Source: an uncultured Verrucomicrobia subdivision 3 bacterium
GTDB lineage: Bacteria; Verrucomicrobiota; Verrucomicrobiia; Limisphaerales; UBA11358
DNA length: 59,157 nucleotides
NCBI GenBank assembly: GCA_903875465.1
Contig: CAIQWB010000077.1
Span: forward strand, 1-59,157
Direction: 5' to 3'
Part shown: piece by piece, positions 34,165-43,374 of the stretch
Position numbering within the stretch: position 1 is the first letter of the stretch
Layout of the letters: every line of letters starts with the position of its first letter
The notes under the pieces: generated by a model
What the model was told of the DNA's origin: nothing
Database searches by the model: none
Seen by the model: only the letters and a program-made list of their open reading frames with translations
Position numbers and translations under genes: made by a program

Positions 34165-35055
34165 TCACCCCGCCTGGCGGCTGGCGAGTTGGAATTCCTC
34201 TGCAGTTTGGCCATTGAATTTTGCCGCTTCCCGCGCCAGCCAGTCTGCCACCGCTGCAATCGTCCCTGCCGGCGTGGAAGTGCCCGCTGTAACCCCCACG
34301 GTGTCCTCCGCCTGGAACCATTCCGGGCGCATCTCCGCCGCCGTTTGCACATGATAAACCCGCTCGCAATGCTGGCGGCAGGTGGCCACGAGCTCGCGCG
34401 TGTTATTGCTGTGCGCCCCGCCGATCACCAGCACGACGTCCACCTGCCGTGCCAGATCCTGCGCGGCTTGCTGGCGCTGTTTGGTCGGCTGGCAAATAGT
34501 ATCGCGATAGTGCACTTGCGCTTGCGGAAACCGCTGGCGCAGCAGGCCCACCAAATGGGTCACTTTCGCCACCGGCTGGGTGGTCTGGGCCACCACGCCA
34601 TAGCGGGAATGCCCAGGCAGCCGCGCCACATCCTCCGGGGTGAGCACCACGTCAAAGGCCGCCAAATCCCCGGTCAGACCCCGGACCTCCACATGCTCCC
34701 GCTGGCCAATGACGACCGGATGAAAGCCCGCCGCCACCAGTTGCGCCAGGGCGCGATGGGCAAAATGCACCAGCGGGCAGGTGGCCTGAAGCACGTTCAA
34801 CCCCTCCCCGCGCGCCTGCGCCATGGCCCGTTCCGAGGCACCGTGGGCGGTGATCATCACCGTCGGGGTCGTCACCTCGCCGGCTTCCCGCGCGAAGCGC
34901 ACGCCCTGGCGGCGCAGTTCCGCCAGCACCGTTTCATTGTGCACCAGGTCCCCGAGAATGGTCAGCGGTTCCTGCTGCGCCGTGCGGGTGGCCAGGGCAA
35001 TGGCATCGCGCACCCCGAAACACATGCCCAAATATTCCGCCTGTATGATTTTCAT
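34165..35055 (-). CDS. ispH: 4-hydroxy-3-methylbut-2-enyl diphosphate reductase
   Basis: A 296-residue iron-sulfur enzyme making IPP and DMAPP in the last step of the MEP pathway. The three cluster cysteines are Cys12 (GMCFGVRDA), Cys93 (QATCPLVH) and Cys188 (DTICQPTKQRQ). Substrate histidines fit LVHNE and ITAHGAS. It therefore indicates the MEP route for the prenyl chains used by the UbiA enzyme. It is a single gene, with the methyltransferase ~90 bp downstream on the same strand. Confidence 0.95.
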   Translation of the reverse strand: MKIIQAEYLGMCFGVRDAIALATRTAQQEPLTILGDLVHNETVLAELRRQGVRFAREAGEVTTPTVMITAHGASERAMAQARGEGLNVLQATCPLVHFAHRALAQLVAAGFHPVVIGQREHVEVRGLTGDLAAFDVVLTPEDVARLPGHSRYGVVAQTTQPVAKVTHLVGLLRQRFPQAQVHYRDTICQPTKQRQQAAQDLARQVDVVLVIGGAHSNNTRELVATCRQHCERVYHVQTAAEMRPEWFQAEDTVGVTAGTSTPAGTIAAVADWLAREAAKFNGQTAEEFQLASRQAG

Positions 35056-35112
35056 GTTTTTACTTTGTGATACAAAGTTAAAGACCGCACGCCCGCGCGG
35101 CTGTTCAAAAAA

Positions 35113-35421
35113 TTATTCTGGTTTGTGCTGGCGGACGATTTGTTCCAGCAAGTTAATGTAGCTCGCAAAGGCTTGGCGGCCCGGCGCGCTGAGCGAACAA
35201 GTGGTCAGCGGCCGGTGGTTCGCGTAGGACTTGCTCACGGCCACAAATCCCTCCTCCTGCAGCGTGCGGATGTGGGTGGTGAGATTGCCGTCCGTCATGT
35301 TCAGGGCATTGCGCAGTTCGGTGAACGAGAGTTCCGCCGACGCGGCAAGCATGCTCATGATGGCCAGGCGGCCCTTCTCATGAATGACCCGGTCAAGCTG
35401 GAGGGACAATTCCGGATTCAC
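35113..35421 (-). CDS. Winged-helix transcriptional regulator (HTH_34 type)
   Basis: A 102-residue DNA-binding protein: LDRVIHEKGRLAIMSMLAAS, LSFTELRNALNMTDGNLTTH, IRTLQEEGFVAVSKSYANHR, then a dimer helix. This is the pattern of short MarR/ArsR-like winged-helix regulators (PF13601 group). The start is GTG at 35421, which overlaps the stop of the membrane-protein gene as GTGA. Coupled pairs of such regulators with membrane proteins usually control that membrane system; the signal is unknown. Confidence 0.85.
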   Translation of the reverse strand: MNPELSLQLDRVIHEKGRLAIMSMLAASAELSFTELRNALNMTDGNLTTHIRTLQEEGFVAVSKSYANHRPLTTCSLSAPGRQAFASYINLLEQIVRQHKPE

Positions 35422-36044
35422 GTTGCCTTCCCGCCCGGTTCGGTGAAATACAAATAAATGCCGTAGGCCAGATGCAGCCCGCCAAAAGTGGCCGCCATGA
35501 GCCAGTGCGGCTGAATCAGGGCCAGATTCACCAGTTCCCCGGCCACGGAAACGGCCAACAACAACCAGCCCACGAGGATAAACAACCACCCAAACCGCCG
35601 GAGTCCCTCGGGCATGAAAAAGCCGGCCGCATGCAGGGCCAGTCCGAAGAGAATGCACCACACCGGCACCAGGAAGCGGCATTCGTACCAATACGGATCC
35701 AGCCAGGCCACCACGCCACCGGCAAAGGCGCCCACCATCAAACCAGGCAGCAGGGCCTGGGTGACCCGCCGGAGGGGCGGCGACCAAAAGGGTTCGGCCG
35801 CTTTCCCCGCCTGCCGGCGAATGAGCAGCGCTGTGCCCCCCAGTGCCAGCACCGCCATGCCCGCCCAATAAACGACAAAACGGCGGGACTCATGCAGTGG
35901 CAGCCAATCCCCCGCCACGCCGGCCAGCAGGCCCAACCCACCGCAATAAATCATAATGGGGGCCAGGGCGCGCCGGTAAATGGCGGAGCGCTCCATCAGC
36001 GTCCGAATCGTGTGCAACTGCGCCGCTGCCTCTTTGGATTCCAT
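35418..36044 (-). CDS. Six-helix membrane protein coupled to the HTH regulator
   Basis: A 208-residue protein with a short soluble N-terminus (MESKEAAAQLHTIRTLMERS) and about six membrane helices. No enzyme motif is visible. The stop codon overlaps the regulator's GTG start by four bases (GTGA), so the two are translated together. It follows ribE after 35 bp on the same strand, so it might be read from the riboflavin operon as well as from its own promoter. Confidence 0.75.
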   Translation of the reverse strand: MESKEAAAQLHTIRTLMERSAIYRRALAPIMIYCGGLGLLAGVAGDWLPLHESRRFVVYWAGMAVLALGGTALLIRRQAGKAAEPFWSPPLRRVTQALLPGLMVGAFAGGVVAWLDPYWYECRFLVPVWCILFGLALHAAGFFMPEGLRRFGWLFILVGWLLLAVSVAGELVNLALIQPHWLMAATFGGLHLAYGIYLYFTEPGGKAT

Positions 36045-36079
36045 GCCTTCACTTTGCCAGACAAAGCCGGATTGGCAAG

Positions 36080-36694
36080 CTATTTCCTACCCGCGCGCCC
36101 GGCCAGGAATTTCTCCACGTATTTGCCCAGCATGTCGGCCTCGAGATTCACCGCATCGCCCACTTTCCGTTCGCGGAGGGCGGTGACTTCAAAGGTGTGG
36201 GGAATGATCCAGAGGCGAAAACTTTTCTTTTGCACGGCCGCCACCGTCAGACTGATGCCATCAACCGCCACGGAGCCTTTAAAAATCAAATAACGCATCA
36301 CGTCCGCCGGGGCGGTGATGTCCAGCAGGTGGTCGGCCCCGCTTTTTTCCCAACGCGTGATCGTGCCACAACCGTCGATGTGACCAGTGACAAAATGGCC
36401 GCCAAACTCCCCATCCGCGCGGAGGGGCCGCTCCAGATTCACCAGCGCACCCACGGACGCATATTGCAAATTCGTGCGCGACCAGGTTTCCCGCAGCAAA
36501 TCAAACTGCACCAGTTTCTTTTTGCCGCGCGTCCCGATCTGGACCGCCGTCAGGCAGCAGCCATTCACGGCAAAGCTGTCGCCCAGCTTTAACCCGCGCG
36601 CCGACGCCCCCGCGCTGATAGTCAATTCAATGGACCGCTCGGTAGGCTTGATCCGCTCGATGACGCCCGCTTCCTGCACAATGCCGGTGAACAT
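36080..36694 (-). CDS. ribE: Riboflavin synthase, alpha chain
   Basis: A 204-residue enzyme with the usual two repeated barrels: MFTGIVQEAGVIERI...NGCCLTA and GHFVTGHIDGCGTI...DGISLTV. It converts two lumazine molecules to riboflavin. Both substrate-binding repeats are intact. It follows ribD by 17 bp in the run nusB-PHP-ftsY-ribD-ribE. Confidence 0.94.
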   Translation of the reverse strand: MFTGIVQEAGVIERIKPTERSIELTISAGASARGLKLGDSFAVNGCCLTAVQIGTRGKKKLVQFDLLRETWSRTNLQYASVGALVNLERPLRADGEFGGHFVTGHIDGCGTITRWEKSGADHLLDITAPADVMRYLIFKGSVAVDGISLTVAAVQKKSFRLWIIPHTFEVTALRERKVGDAVNLEADMLGKYVEKFLAGRAGRK

Positions 36695-36711
36695 AAAACC
36701 TTAGCCTGCGG

Positions 36712-37845
36712 TCAGCCGACCCGGGCGGTCAACAACAAATCCTCCCCCAGTTTTTGCCAACGCAGATCCATCAGCCCCACCACTTCACCCAGACTCCGCG
36801 CCCCCTCCCCGGCCACGGCTTTGCGCGACTCGCTGCCACCGAGAACTTTGGGCGCATAAAAGAACGCCACCCGCTGGGCCAGTCCGCCCAGCAAAAAGGA
36901 CGCGTTCACCTCGCCGCCGCCTTCCACCAGCAGACTGGTGACGCCCTCCTTGCCGATTTGCCTGAGCAGCCAGCGCAGGTCCAGTGATGAGTGACGCGTG
37001 GCGGGTGACGAGGACTTCGCGAACGGAGCCATGATCACATTTACCCGGCGCGCCAATGCCGCAACGTTCTTTTTCGGAGCGGACTTGCCGACCACAATCG
37101 TGGTCAACCCGGCGAATTCATCCGTCACCACCCGGGCGGCCAGGGGCGTGCGCGCCCGGGCATCCAAAATAATCCGGCGCAACCCCCGCCCCGGGAGCGC
37201 CGCCTTGCCCGCCCGCACGGTCAAGGACGGATCATCCGCCAGCACCGTGTTGATGCCCACCAGAATTGCGTCACTGCCCTGCCGCAATTTCATGCCATAC
37301 GCCCGGGCCTGGTCACCGGTAATCCATTTTGACTCCCCGCTGGCCGTGGCGATTTTTCCATCCAGCGTCATGGCCGCCTTGACCGTCACCCAGGGCGTGC
37401 GCCGGACAATCCAGTGATTGAATACCTCATTTAACTTCGCGCATTCATCCGCCAAGACACCCTGCTCCACCGCGATCCCGGCCGCCTGCAAAATTGCAAA
37501 ACCGCGCCCTGCATGTTCCGGATTGGGGTCCGTGGCCCCCACCACCACCCGCTGCAAACCCGCCGCGATAATCGCCTCCGTGCAGGGCGGTGTGCGGCCA
37601 TGCGTGCAACACGGTTCCAGCGTCACATAAATCGTCGCCCCGCGCGTCGCCTGCCCCTGCCGGGCAGCATCCCGCAGCGCCTCGATTTCCGCATGGGGTT
37701 CCCCCGCGCGATGATGCCAGCCCTGGCCAAGAATCTTGCCCCTTTTCACCACCACCGCCCCCACCATGGGGTTGGGCGACGTCCGGCCAAAACCCTTCCG
37801 GGCCAGGCGCAGGGCCAAACGCATATATTGAGGATCTGTCCTCAC
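36712..37845 (-). CDS. ribD: Bifunctional riboflavin deaminase/reductase
   Basis: A 377-residue two-domain enzyme. The N-terminal zinc deaminase carries His51/Glu53 (PHAEIEAL) and the cysteine pair in EPCCTHGRTPPC; the C-terminal reductase carries TLDGKIATASGESKWITGDQ and LLVEGGGEVNASFL. It performs the second and third steps of riboflavin synthesis. Its ATG overlaps the ftsY stop by four bases (ATGA), so riboflavin and protein-targeting genes are tied in translation. Confidence 0.94.
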   Translation of the reverse strand: MRTDPQYMRLALRLARKGFGRTSPNPMVGAVVVKRGKILGQGWHHRAGEPHAEIEALRDAARQGQATRGATIYVTLEPCCTHGRTPPCTEAIIAAGLQRVVVGATDPNPEHAGRGFAILQAAGIAVEQGVLADECAKLNEVFNHWIVRRTPWVTVKAAMTLDGKIATASGESKWITGDQARAYGMKLRQGSDAILVGINTVLADDPSLTVRAGKAALPGRGLRRIILDARARTPLAARVVTDEFAGLTTIVVGKSAPKKNVAALARRVNVIMAPFAKSSSPATRHSSLDLRWLLRQIGKEGVTSLLVEGGGEVNASFLLGGLAQRVAFFYAPKVLGGSESRKAVAGEGARSLGEVVGLMDLRWQKLGEDLLLTARVG

Positions 37846-38753
37846 TCCCCAAACAACGCCTGCGCAAATTGTTTCGCGTCAAAAGGCTGCAAATCATCGG
37901 GCTTCTCCCCCACCCCAATAAACTTGATCGGCAGGCCCAGCTCTTTTTGAATCGCCACCACCATGCCGCCTTTGCTGGTGCCATCCAGTTTGGTCACAAT
38001 CAGGCCGGTCAGCGGCACCGCTTTGTGAAATTCCCGCGCCTGGTTCAGGGCATTCATGCCGGTGGTGGCGTCCAGCACCAGCAGCACCTCATGCGGCGCG
38101 CCGGGAATTTGTTTGCCGATCACCCGGTGCAGCTTTTGCAATTCCTGCATCAGGTTATGCTTCGTATGCAACCGGCCGGCCGTGTCGATGAAGAGAAAAT
38201 CCACCTGGCGCGCCAGGGCGGCGGTCACGGCATCATGCGCCACTGCGGCGGCATCCGCCCCGTAGGCCCCGGCGATCACGTCCACCTGCAAGCGCTGGCC
38301 CCAAAGCTTGATCTGCTCAATGGCCGCCGCCCGGAACGTGTCGCACGCCGCCAGCAGCACGCCGTGCTGCTGCAGTTTCACATAATTGGCCAGCTTGGCC
38401 GAGGTGGTGGTCTTGCCCGTGCCATTGACGCCCACAATCGAAACAATCGTCGGCCCGCTGGCCGCCCGGATCAGGCCCGGACGGTTGCCGGCCAGGCTTT
38501 GTTCCACTTCCTGCCGGGCGATGGCGAGAAAATCCACCCCGGCCGTGCCTTGCGATTCATAAGCTTTTTTGACCGCCGTGACGATCTGGCTGGTCATCGC
38601 CTGCCCCAGATCGGCCCCGATCAGTGCCGCTTCCAGTTCTTCGATGGACTCACTGGTGAGTTTGGGGGAACGGCTGATGATCCGCTTGATTTCGTGGACC
38701 AACTTGTCCTTGGTCTTAAACAGACCCGCCTTGATTTTGTCGAGAAATCCCAT
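37842..38753 (-). CDS. ftsY: Signal recognition particle receptor
   Basis: A 303-residue SRP-type GTPase that receives ribosome-SRP complexes at the membrane. Short N domain (about 1-95) with no long acidic A domain. G motifs: GVNGTGKTTTSAKLA (108-122), DTFRAAAIEQIKLW, DTAGRLHTKHNLMQEL and TKLDGTSKGG. It lies in the run nusB-PHP-ftsY-ribD-ribE and overlaps ribD by four bases. Confidence 0.95.
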   Translation of the reverse strand: MGFLDKIKAGLFKTKDKLVHEIKRIISRSPKLTSESIEELEAALIGADLGQAMTSQIVTAVKKAYESQGTAGVDFLAIARQEVEQSLAGNRPGLIRAASGPTIVSIVGVNGTGKTTTSAKLANYVKLQQHGVLLAACDTFRAAAIEQIKLWGQRLQVDVIAGAYGADAAAVAHDAVTAALARQVDFLFIDTAGRLHTKHNLMQELQKLHRVIGKQIPGAPHEVLLVLDATTGMNALNQAREFHKAVPLTGLIVTKLDGTSKGGMVVAIQKELGLPIKFIGVGEKPDDLQPFDAKQFAQALFGE

Positions 38754-38771
38754 GGGAAAATGGCCGGTGAA

Positions 38772-39638
38772 TTATTTCGCGAGGGCGGCCTCGGCCCGGG
38801 CCGTTGACGCCGCGCGCCGCCGGGCCTGCACCGCTGCGGTCATTTTTTCCACCTGTTCATAAGGCAGCTTGACCGACCCAATCAACGGCTTGGCCTTGCT
38901 ATAGCCATGGCAGTCGGACCCGCCGGTGACCAGCAAATGATGCGCATCCGCGATCTCCAAATACCGCTCAGACATGGTGGCCGTGTGCTTGGTGTGAAAG
39001 CATTCCAAACCGTCCAGCCCCGCCGCCGCCAGGCCGGGGATGATTTCATCCGTCCGGTTCAGTCCGGGATGCGCCATCACCGCCAGTCCGCCGGCTTCAT
39101 GGATCAGGGCAATGGAATCAAGGGCCGACATGCGGGCCTTGGGCACCCAGGCCACCCGGCCGCGCTTCAAAAACCGGTCAAACGCATCGTCCAGAGTTTT
39201 CACCAACCCGGCCTTTTGCAGTGCCCGGGCCACATGCGGCCGGCCGGGGGATTTGCAATTGGCCAGCGCAAACACCGATTCCGCGGTCAGCGGCACACCA
39301 ATTTCATTGATCCGGGCGACCATTTCATAGATTCGTTGCTGCCGGACGGCCTGAAACTTGGTGATCTCCGCCAGCAAACGTTCATTCTGTGGGTCCAGGA
39401 AATAGCCCAGTAAGTGGACTTCCGTGTCGTTAAACTCCGCGGTCAGTTCCGTCCCGACAATAAATTCAATCCCGGCCGCCGCACATTCCCGGGCGGTTTC
39501 GTCGCAGCCCTCGACGGTGTCATGATCCGTGAGGGCAATGGCCGCCAGGCCATGCTGCACGGCATGCGCCACCAGTTCCTTCGGCGTAAAGGTGCCGTCA
39601 GAAAACTGGGTATGCAGATGGAGGTCGGCGTACTTCAT
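38772..39638 (-). CDS. PHP-domain phosphoesterase (YciV/RNase AM-like)
   Basis: A 288-residue metal-dependent phosphoesterase. PHP motifs are visible: DLHLHTQFSDGTF (5-17), ALTDHDTVEG (35-44), VGTELTAEF, MAHPGL and GGSDCHGYSK. Members include RNase AM and 3',5'-nucleoside bisphosphate phosphatases. The ATG immediately follows the nusB stop codon with no spacer, so they are co-translated. Confidence 0.9.
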   Translation of the reverse strand: MKYADLHLHTQFSDGTFTPKELVAHAVQHGLAAIALTDHDTVEGCDETARECAAAGIEFIVGTELTAEFNDTEVHLLGYFLDPQNERLLAEITKFQAVRQQRIYEMVARINEIGVPLTAESVFALANCKSPGRPHVARALQKAGLVKTLDDAFDRFLKRGRVAWVPKARMSALDSIALIHEAGGLAVMAHPGLNRTDEIIPGLAAAGLDGLECFHTKHTATMSERYLEIADAHHLLVTGGSDCHGYSKAKPLIGSVKLPYEQVEKMTAAVQARRRAASTARAEAALAK

Positions 39639-40139
39639 TTATTTAATGATCCGCGCCGGCCGCATGAGTTCGCCCTTCACTTTGTCCAGAATGCCATTAA
39701 CAAATTTGCCGCTGTCTTCCGTGGAAAACTTTTTGGCGATGTCCACCGCCTCATTAATGCTCACAATGGGCGGGATATCCTCCCGGTTGAGCATTTCATA
39801 GATGGCCAGCCGCATGATATTGCGGTCCACCGCGGCAATCCGGTGAAAATCCCAGTTGCGGGTGTGTTTTTTGATGTGCTCGTCAATCTGGTCGCGCTGC
39901 TCCAGCACGCCTCTGATGAGCGGATCCGCAAACAACCGGGCCTCGGCCTCCTCGGTGGTGGGCGGCGGCAGGGCAGGACGTGGCCCCCAGACGGACGGGG
40001 CCTTTTCATCCTCCAACGCGGTTGTCCGCTGGGTGTTCCAGAACAAGCCCAGTTCCGCTTCCAGATTCTCCGGCGGGTTCAGGTCATGCTGAAATAAAAA
40101 TTGAACTGCGCGTTCCCGCGCTTCGCGTCGTTTGCCCAT
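39639..40139 (-). CDS. nusB: Transcription antitermination factor NusB
   Basis: A 166-residue NusB: MGKRREARERAVQFLFQHDL, then IAAVDRNIMRLAIYEMLNRE and INEAVDIAKKFSTEDSGKFV. It joins NusE in rRNA antitermination. About 25 extra residues in the middle (proline- and glutamate-rich, about 44-72) make it longer than the common ~140. It is the first gene of the run and starts 128 bp downstream of the pseudopilin stop. Confidence 0.93.
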   Translation of the reverse strand: MGKRREARERAVQFLFQHDLNPPENLEAELGLFWNTQRTTALEDEKAPSVWGPRPALPPPTTEEAEARLFADPLIRGVLEQRDQIDEHIKKHTRNWDFHRIAAVDRNIMRLAIYEMLNREDIPPIVSINEAVDIAKKFSTEDSGKFVNGILDKVKGELMRPARIIK

Positions 40140-40267
40140 AATTCACAGCATGCCTTAATTGGCGGGCGCGGGAAATTAAAAACTTCAGGCCGGGGCAAAT
40201 CGCCGGAAGTTGGCCCCGGAGAGCCGGGCCGGCGGGGGTGCGGATAAGGAAGTTGCCTCCCCCCCGT

Positions 40268-41152
40268 TCAATCCCCGGTGGCAATCGTCCACATGCCCTT
40301 CGGCTGGGTCAGACTGCCCGTGCCCACGGTTTGCAGCAAGGTGAGCGCCTCCACATGGTTGTCGTGGAACAGGTAGTTGAACCGGTGATTGTGCAGGCCG
40401 TAGGCACTGGTGCCAAAATTGCCACTGGAAGGAATGCTGGTGCCCCCGACCGAGGAATCCGTCTGATAGAGGGAGGAACCGGCATAGACCGGGCCCAGAC
40501 TGATGCAGGGCCAGATTTGCCCCACCAAATTCTGTTCGTTGGGTTCTTCCACCAATAAAATCGTGCCCGAATTATCACGCACGACATTGCTTTTATAGCC
40601 CCGTGCTTCCCAATCGAGGGGACCGTTGTCCTGCCAGTAAATCCCCACCCCCTGGTCCGGCTTGGGCAAAGGATAGCTGTGACCAGCCGTGCTGACCTGG
40701 TATTCCGAGCCCCAGGCCGGCCCCACCCCGTTCATGGCATAGGTCCGCCGGGAGCCGTAGGTGGCCCAGGAGGGGGTGACTTGAATGCTGTCCGCCGGAC
40801 ATAAGAGCACCGCCGGACAATAATTTGGCGGACGCACCGATATTTGGAGCTGGGCCTGCGGGCTATGGCCGCCAATGTAGGAATCCAACCAGTCGTCCCA
40901 GGTGATTTGTTTGTAATCATCCACCCCATATCCCGCCGGGGGAAAGCGGTCGTCGTGATCAACCGTGAACATGTTGAACCCCAGGCCCAGCTGGCGCATT
41001 TGGTTGGCGCATTGAATGCGCTGGGCTTTCTTTTTGGCCGAGGCGAGGGCGGGCAGCAGCATGGCCGCCAGGATGGCGATGATGGCAATGACCACCAACA
41101 GTTCAATGAGCGTAAAGGCCGGTGCGGCTTGGGGACGGAGCTTGGGTTTCAT
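40268..41152 (-). CDS. Second type II secretion-type pseudopilin with large C-terminal domain
   Basis: A 294-residue protein with a prepilin signal [20 protein letters not shown] after [12 protein letters not shown]. The C-terminal domain includes [20 protein letters not shown] and [11 protein letters not shown], like the H-X9-DG class. It is related to the protein at 21379 only in the first ~45 residues. Downstream on its strand, arms CCGGGGC/GCCCCGG (40190-40219) with nearby T residues may give a weak terminator before nusB. Confidence 0.88.
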   Translation of the reverse strand: MKPKLRPQAAPAFTLIELLVVIAIIAILAAMLLPALASAKKKAQRIQCANQMRQLGLGFNMFTVDHDDRFPPAGYGVDDYKQITWDDWLDSYIGGHSPQAQLQISVRPPNYCPAVLLCPADSIQVTPSWATYGSRRTYAMNGVGPAWGSEYQVSTAGHSYPLPKPDQGVGIYWQDNGPLDWEARGYKSNVVRDNSGTILLVEEPNEQNLVGQIWPCISLGPVYAGSSLYQTDSSVGGTSIPSSGNFGTSAYGLHNHRFNYLFHDNHVEALTLLQTVGTGSLTQPKGMWTIATGD

Positions 41153-41179
41153 GGCGCTTGGGGTGGGATTGCCAGTTAT

Positions 41180-41560
41180 TTATTTTAGAATCACCTGACC
41201 GGCGGCGATCACGTACTTTTTTCCCGCCGGGGCCGGCGGGTAGGTGATGGGATCTTTACTGGTGAATTCCTCAAACGTGTGTGGCGGGGTGTGCGTGTAG
41301 CGGACATAACGGCGCAATTCCGCAGTCAACTGTCCCAGCACGGCATCGGTATCCTGGCCCGGCGCGATCGTTTGCATTTGCGGGTCGGACGGTAAATCCG
41401 TGGGTTGGGGGGCCGCGTCCCGGGCCGGATCAAGGCTCGTGGGTGGCGGGGCCACCGCCACGGGCGCGGCTTTGTGACACCCGGCGGCCAGCCCCGCCAA
41501 CAAAACGAGTACCCCGAGACCGCGCCGCAGCGGTTCGCAGTGAAAAATCCGGCGTTGCAT
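41180..41560 (-). CDS. Small lipoprotein of unknown function
   Basis: A 126-residue exported protein. The N-terminus (MQRRIFHCEPLRRGLGVLVL) leads to lipobox LAAGC, followed by a proline-rich stretch and a short domain ending KKYVIAAGQVILK. The frame is open to 41575 (start MNLSLMQRR). It lies 27 bp upstream of the pseudopilin gene on the same strand and could be co-expressed with it. I do not recognise the C-terminal part, though EFTSKDPITYPPAPAGKKYV resembles small unnamed envelope proteins. Confidence 0.65.
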   Translation of the reverse strand: MQRRIFHCEPLRRGLGVLVLLAGLAAGCHKAAPVAVAPPPTSLDPARDAAPQPTDLPSDPQMQTIAPGQDTDAVLGQLTAELRRYVRYTHTPPHTFEEFTSKDPITYPPAPAGKKYVIAAGQVILK

Positions 41561-41688
41561 GAGGCTTAAGTTCAAAGTTTAAAGGCCCAGCGGGGCGTCA
41601 GTTGATGGTGAATTGGTTCTGTCAGATAATATGGCGATTTATCGGGCTTTGGCTAGCCCCTAAAATTAGCGACAGGGCGGGATTCCGG

Positions 41689-43374
41689 CTATGGCAAGGC
41701 GGCCGCCAGGGCATAAACCAGCGCGGCCTGCCAGTTGATGGCAATTTCATTGGTGCGAAAATCTGCCTGCACATCATGCCAGTCCGCGGCCCCCGGGTTG
41801 GGGCCACCCACCAGATAGCCCGGCCACGGCGGCACTAGGTTATCCGCCCCGGAACGCCGGTCATGCGGGTGTTCAGGGGGATGAAAGCCCACTCCCGTAA
41901 CATAAGAGCGGCCATGCACATTGCGGCCCAACAAATAATCCAGCGTCGCCCGGCTGGCCGCAACGTACTCGGGGTGCGGATCCAGCCGGTTGGCCGCCTC
42001 CAGGATCACCGCCTGCCGCGCCACCGCCCCATTGCCGCCCCAACTATAACTGCCCCCCAACGGCCGGCCGTAACCGTGCGCCAGATGCTTTTGCACGATG
42101 ACATCCGCCGTCACCAACCAGTGCGTGCGCAGGAGTCCGGCGAGGGCTTCGTCCCGGCCCGGGCGATGGGAAAATAGGTAGGTTAATGCGCCCAGATTGC
42201 CCACATTGCCATAGTCAAAAGATGCTTCCACCCGGGCTCCCTCGGCCCGGCAGCGGGTTTCAAAATCCCGCAGGCAATCGGCCCGCCCGGTGGCTTCCCA
42301 TAATTCTGCCGCCGCCCACAACCGTGCGCTGCGATCATTCACCTCGTAAGCGCCAGTATGGAATGCCGACTGGTCGGCCCGGTGATTCTCCGGATGGGTG
42401 GTTAAAAAAGCATAGCTTTTACTGGCGGCGGCCAGGCATTGGTCCGCGTAAGCGGGTGTATAAGGCCGGAATTCCCGCGCCGCCTGCGCCAGCATGGCCA
42501 CGAAATTCGCGGTGGCCGCACTGCTCCAGGGGACAAAATAGCGCGGCGTCAGCTCGGTCTCCGGCAGGATAAAGCCACCGAATGACTGGGTGGAAACCTT
42601 GTGATAAACTGAGCCATCCGGAGCTTGCATCGTCAGCAACCAGTCGGTCTCCCATTTAATTTCCGCCAAAAAATCCGGCCACCCCGGCGTGGGCTCCGCC
42701 ATTGCGGGCAGCTCCATCGCGACCTTTTGAATCGCCCCGCCAAAATCCTCCCAAGCCCGGAACAGCACCCCGACGGTGACCCCGGCGTTAACGACATATT
42801 TGTTGAAATCCCCGGCATCATGCCAGCCCCGGGTGGAAGCCACCCGGGTGTGCTGGCCGGTGGCCAGATCCAGCCAGGCATCATTCGTGTGGCAGGCCGC
42901 GTGGGCAAAGGTTTGTCCCTGCCAGGTTTCCCTCACCGCCGTGCCGCAGCGCCACAAATAAAATGCCCGTTCCACGGCATAAAATGGCTCCGCATAAACT
43001 AATGGGCTGATGGTAAATTCCGCGGAGCGGCCCACCCCGGGAACCTCCAGTTGGAATTTCCCCGGGGCTTGCAGCGCCGAGAAATCCGCCTGCCACAATG
43101 TTTCCTCCGTGTCCGCGTTGACCATGGACGAGCTGATGGTATTGCTGAAGACCACCGCCCCGTCACTGGCGCGCACCACGGTAAAGTTCGTGCAACCCCG
43201 CGCAATGGCGGCATGTTTTTCCTGCGCGGGTAAAAAGCCCACTGTATTCATCCGGATGTCCGGCGCGGCGGTGGGCGGATTGGCCTGTGCTTCTAATGGC
43301 TCGGCGGCCAGGCGGGTGGCGAGGATGCCGCCAACGGTCAGGGCCGTCCATGGCTTGCGGTAAAATGGGTGCAT
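41689..43374 (-). CDS. Glycoside hydrolase family 9 endoglucanase-like enzyme
   Basis: A 561-residue exported enzyme. A signal peptide is followed by an immunoglobulin-like CelD_N domain (about 38-125, RMNTVGFLPAQEKHAAI) and the GH9 barrel. Catalytic residues fit Asp186/Asp189 (GWHDAGDFNKY) and Glu543 (NEIAINWQAAL). The C-terminal GH9 signature around RSYVTGVGFHPPEHPHDRRS is present. Family members cut beta-1,4-glucan backbones, including xyloglucan. Its ATG directly follows the GH3 stop codon, so both are made from one transcript. Confidence 0.9.
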   Translation of the reverse strand: MHPFYRKPWTALTVGGILATRLAAEPLEAQANPPTAAPDIRMNTVGFLPAQEKHAAIARGCTNFTVVRASDGAVVFSNTISSSMVNADTEETLWQADFSALQAPGKFQLEVPGVGRSAEFTISPLVYAEPFYAVERAFYLWRCGTAVRETWQGQTFAHAACHTNDAWLDLATGQHTRVASTRGWHDAGDFNKYVVNAGVTVGVLFRAWEDFGGAIQKVAMELPAMAEPTPGWPDFLAEIKWETDWLLTMQAPDGSVYHKVSTQSFGGFILPETELTPRYFVPWSSAATANFVAMLAQAAREFRPYTPAYADQCLAAASKSYAFLTTHPENHRADQSAFHTGAYEVNDRSARLWAAAELWEATGRADCLRDFETRCRAEGARVEASFDYGNVGNLGALTYLFSHRPGRDEALAGLLRTHWLVTADVIVQKHLAHGYGRPLGGSYSWGGNGAVARQAVILEAANRLDPHPEYVAASRATLDYLLGRNVHGRSYVTGVGFHPPEHPHDRRSGADNLVPPWPGYLVGGPNPGAADWHDVQADFRTNEIAINWQAALVYALAAALP

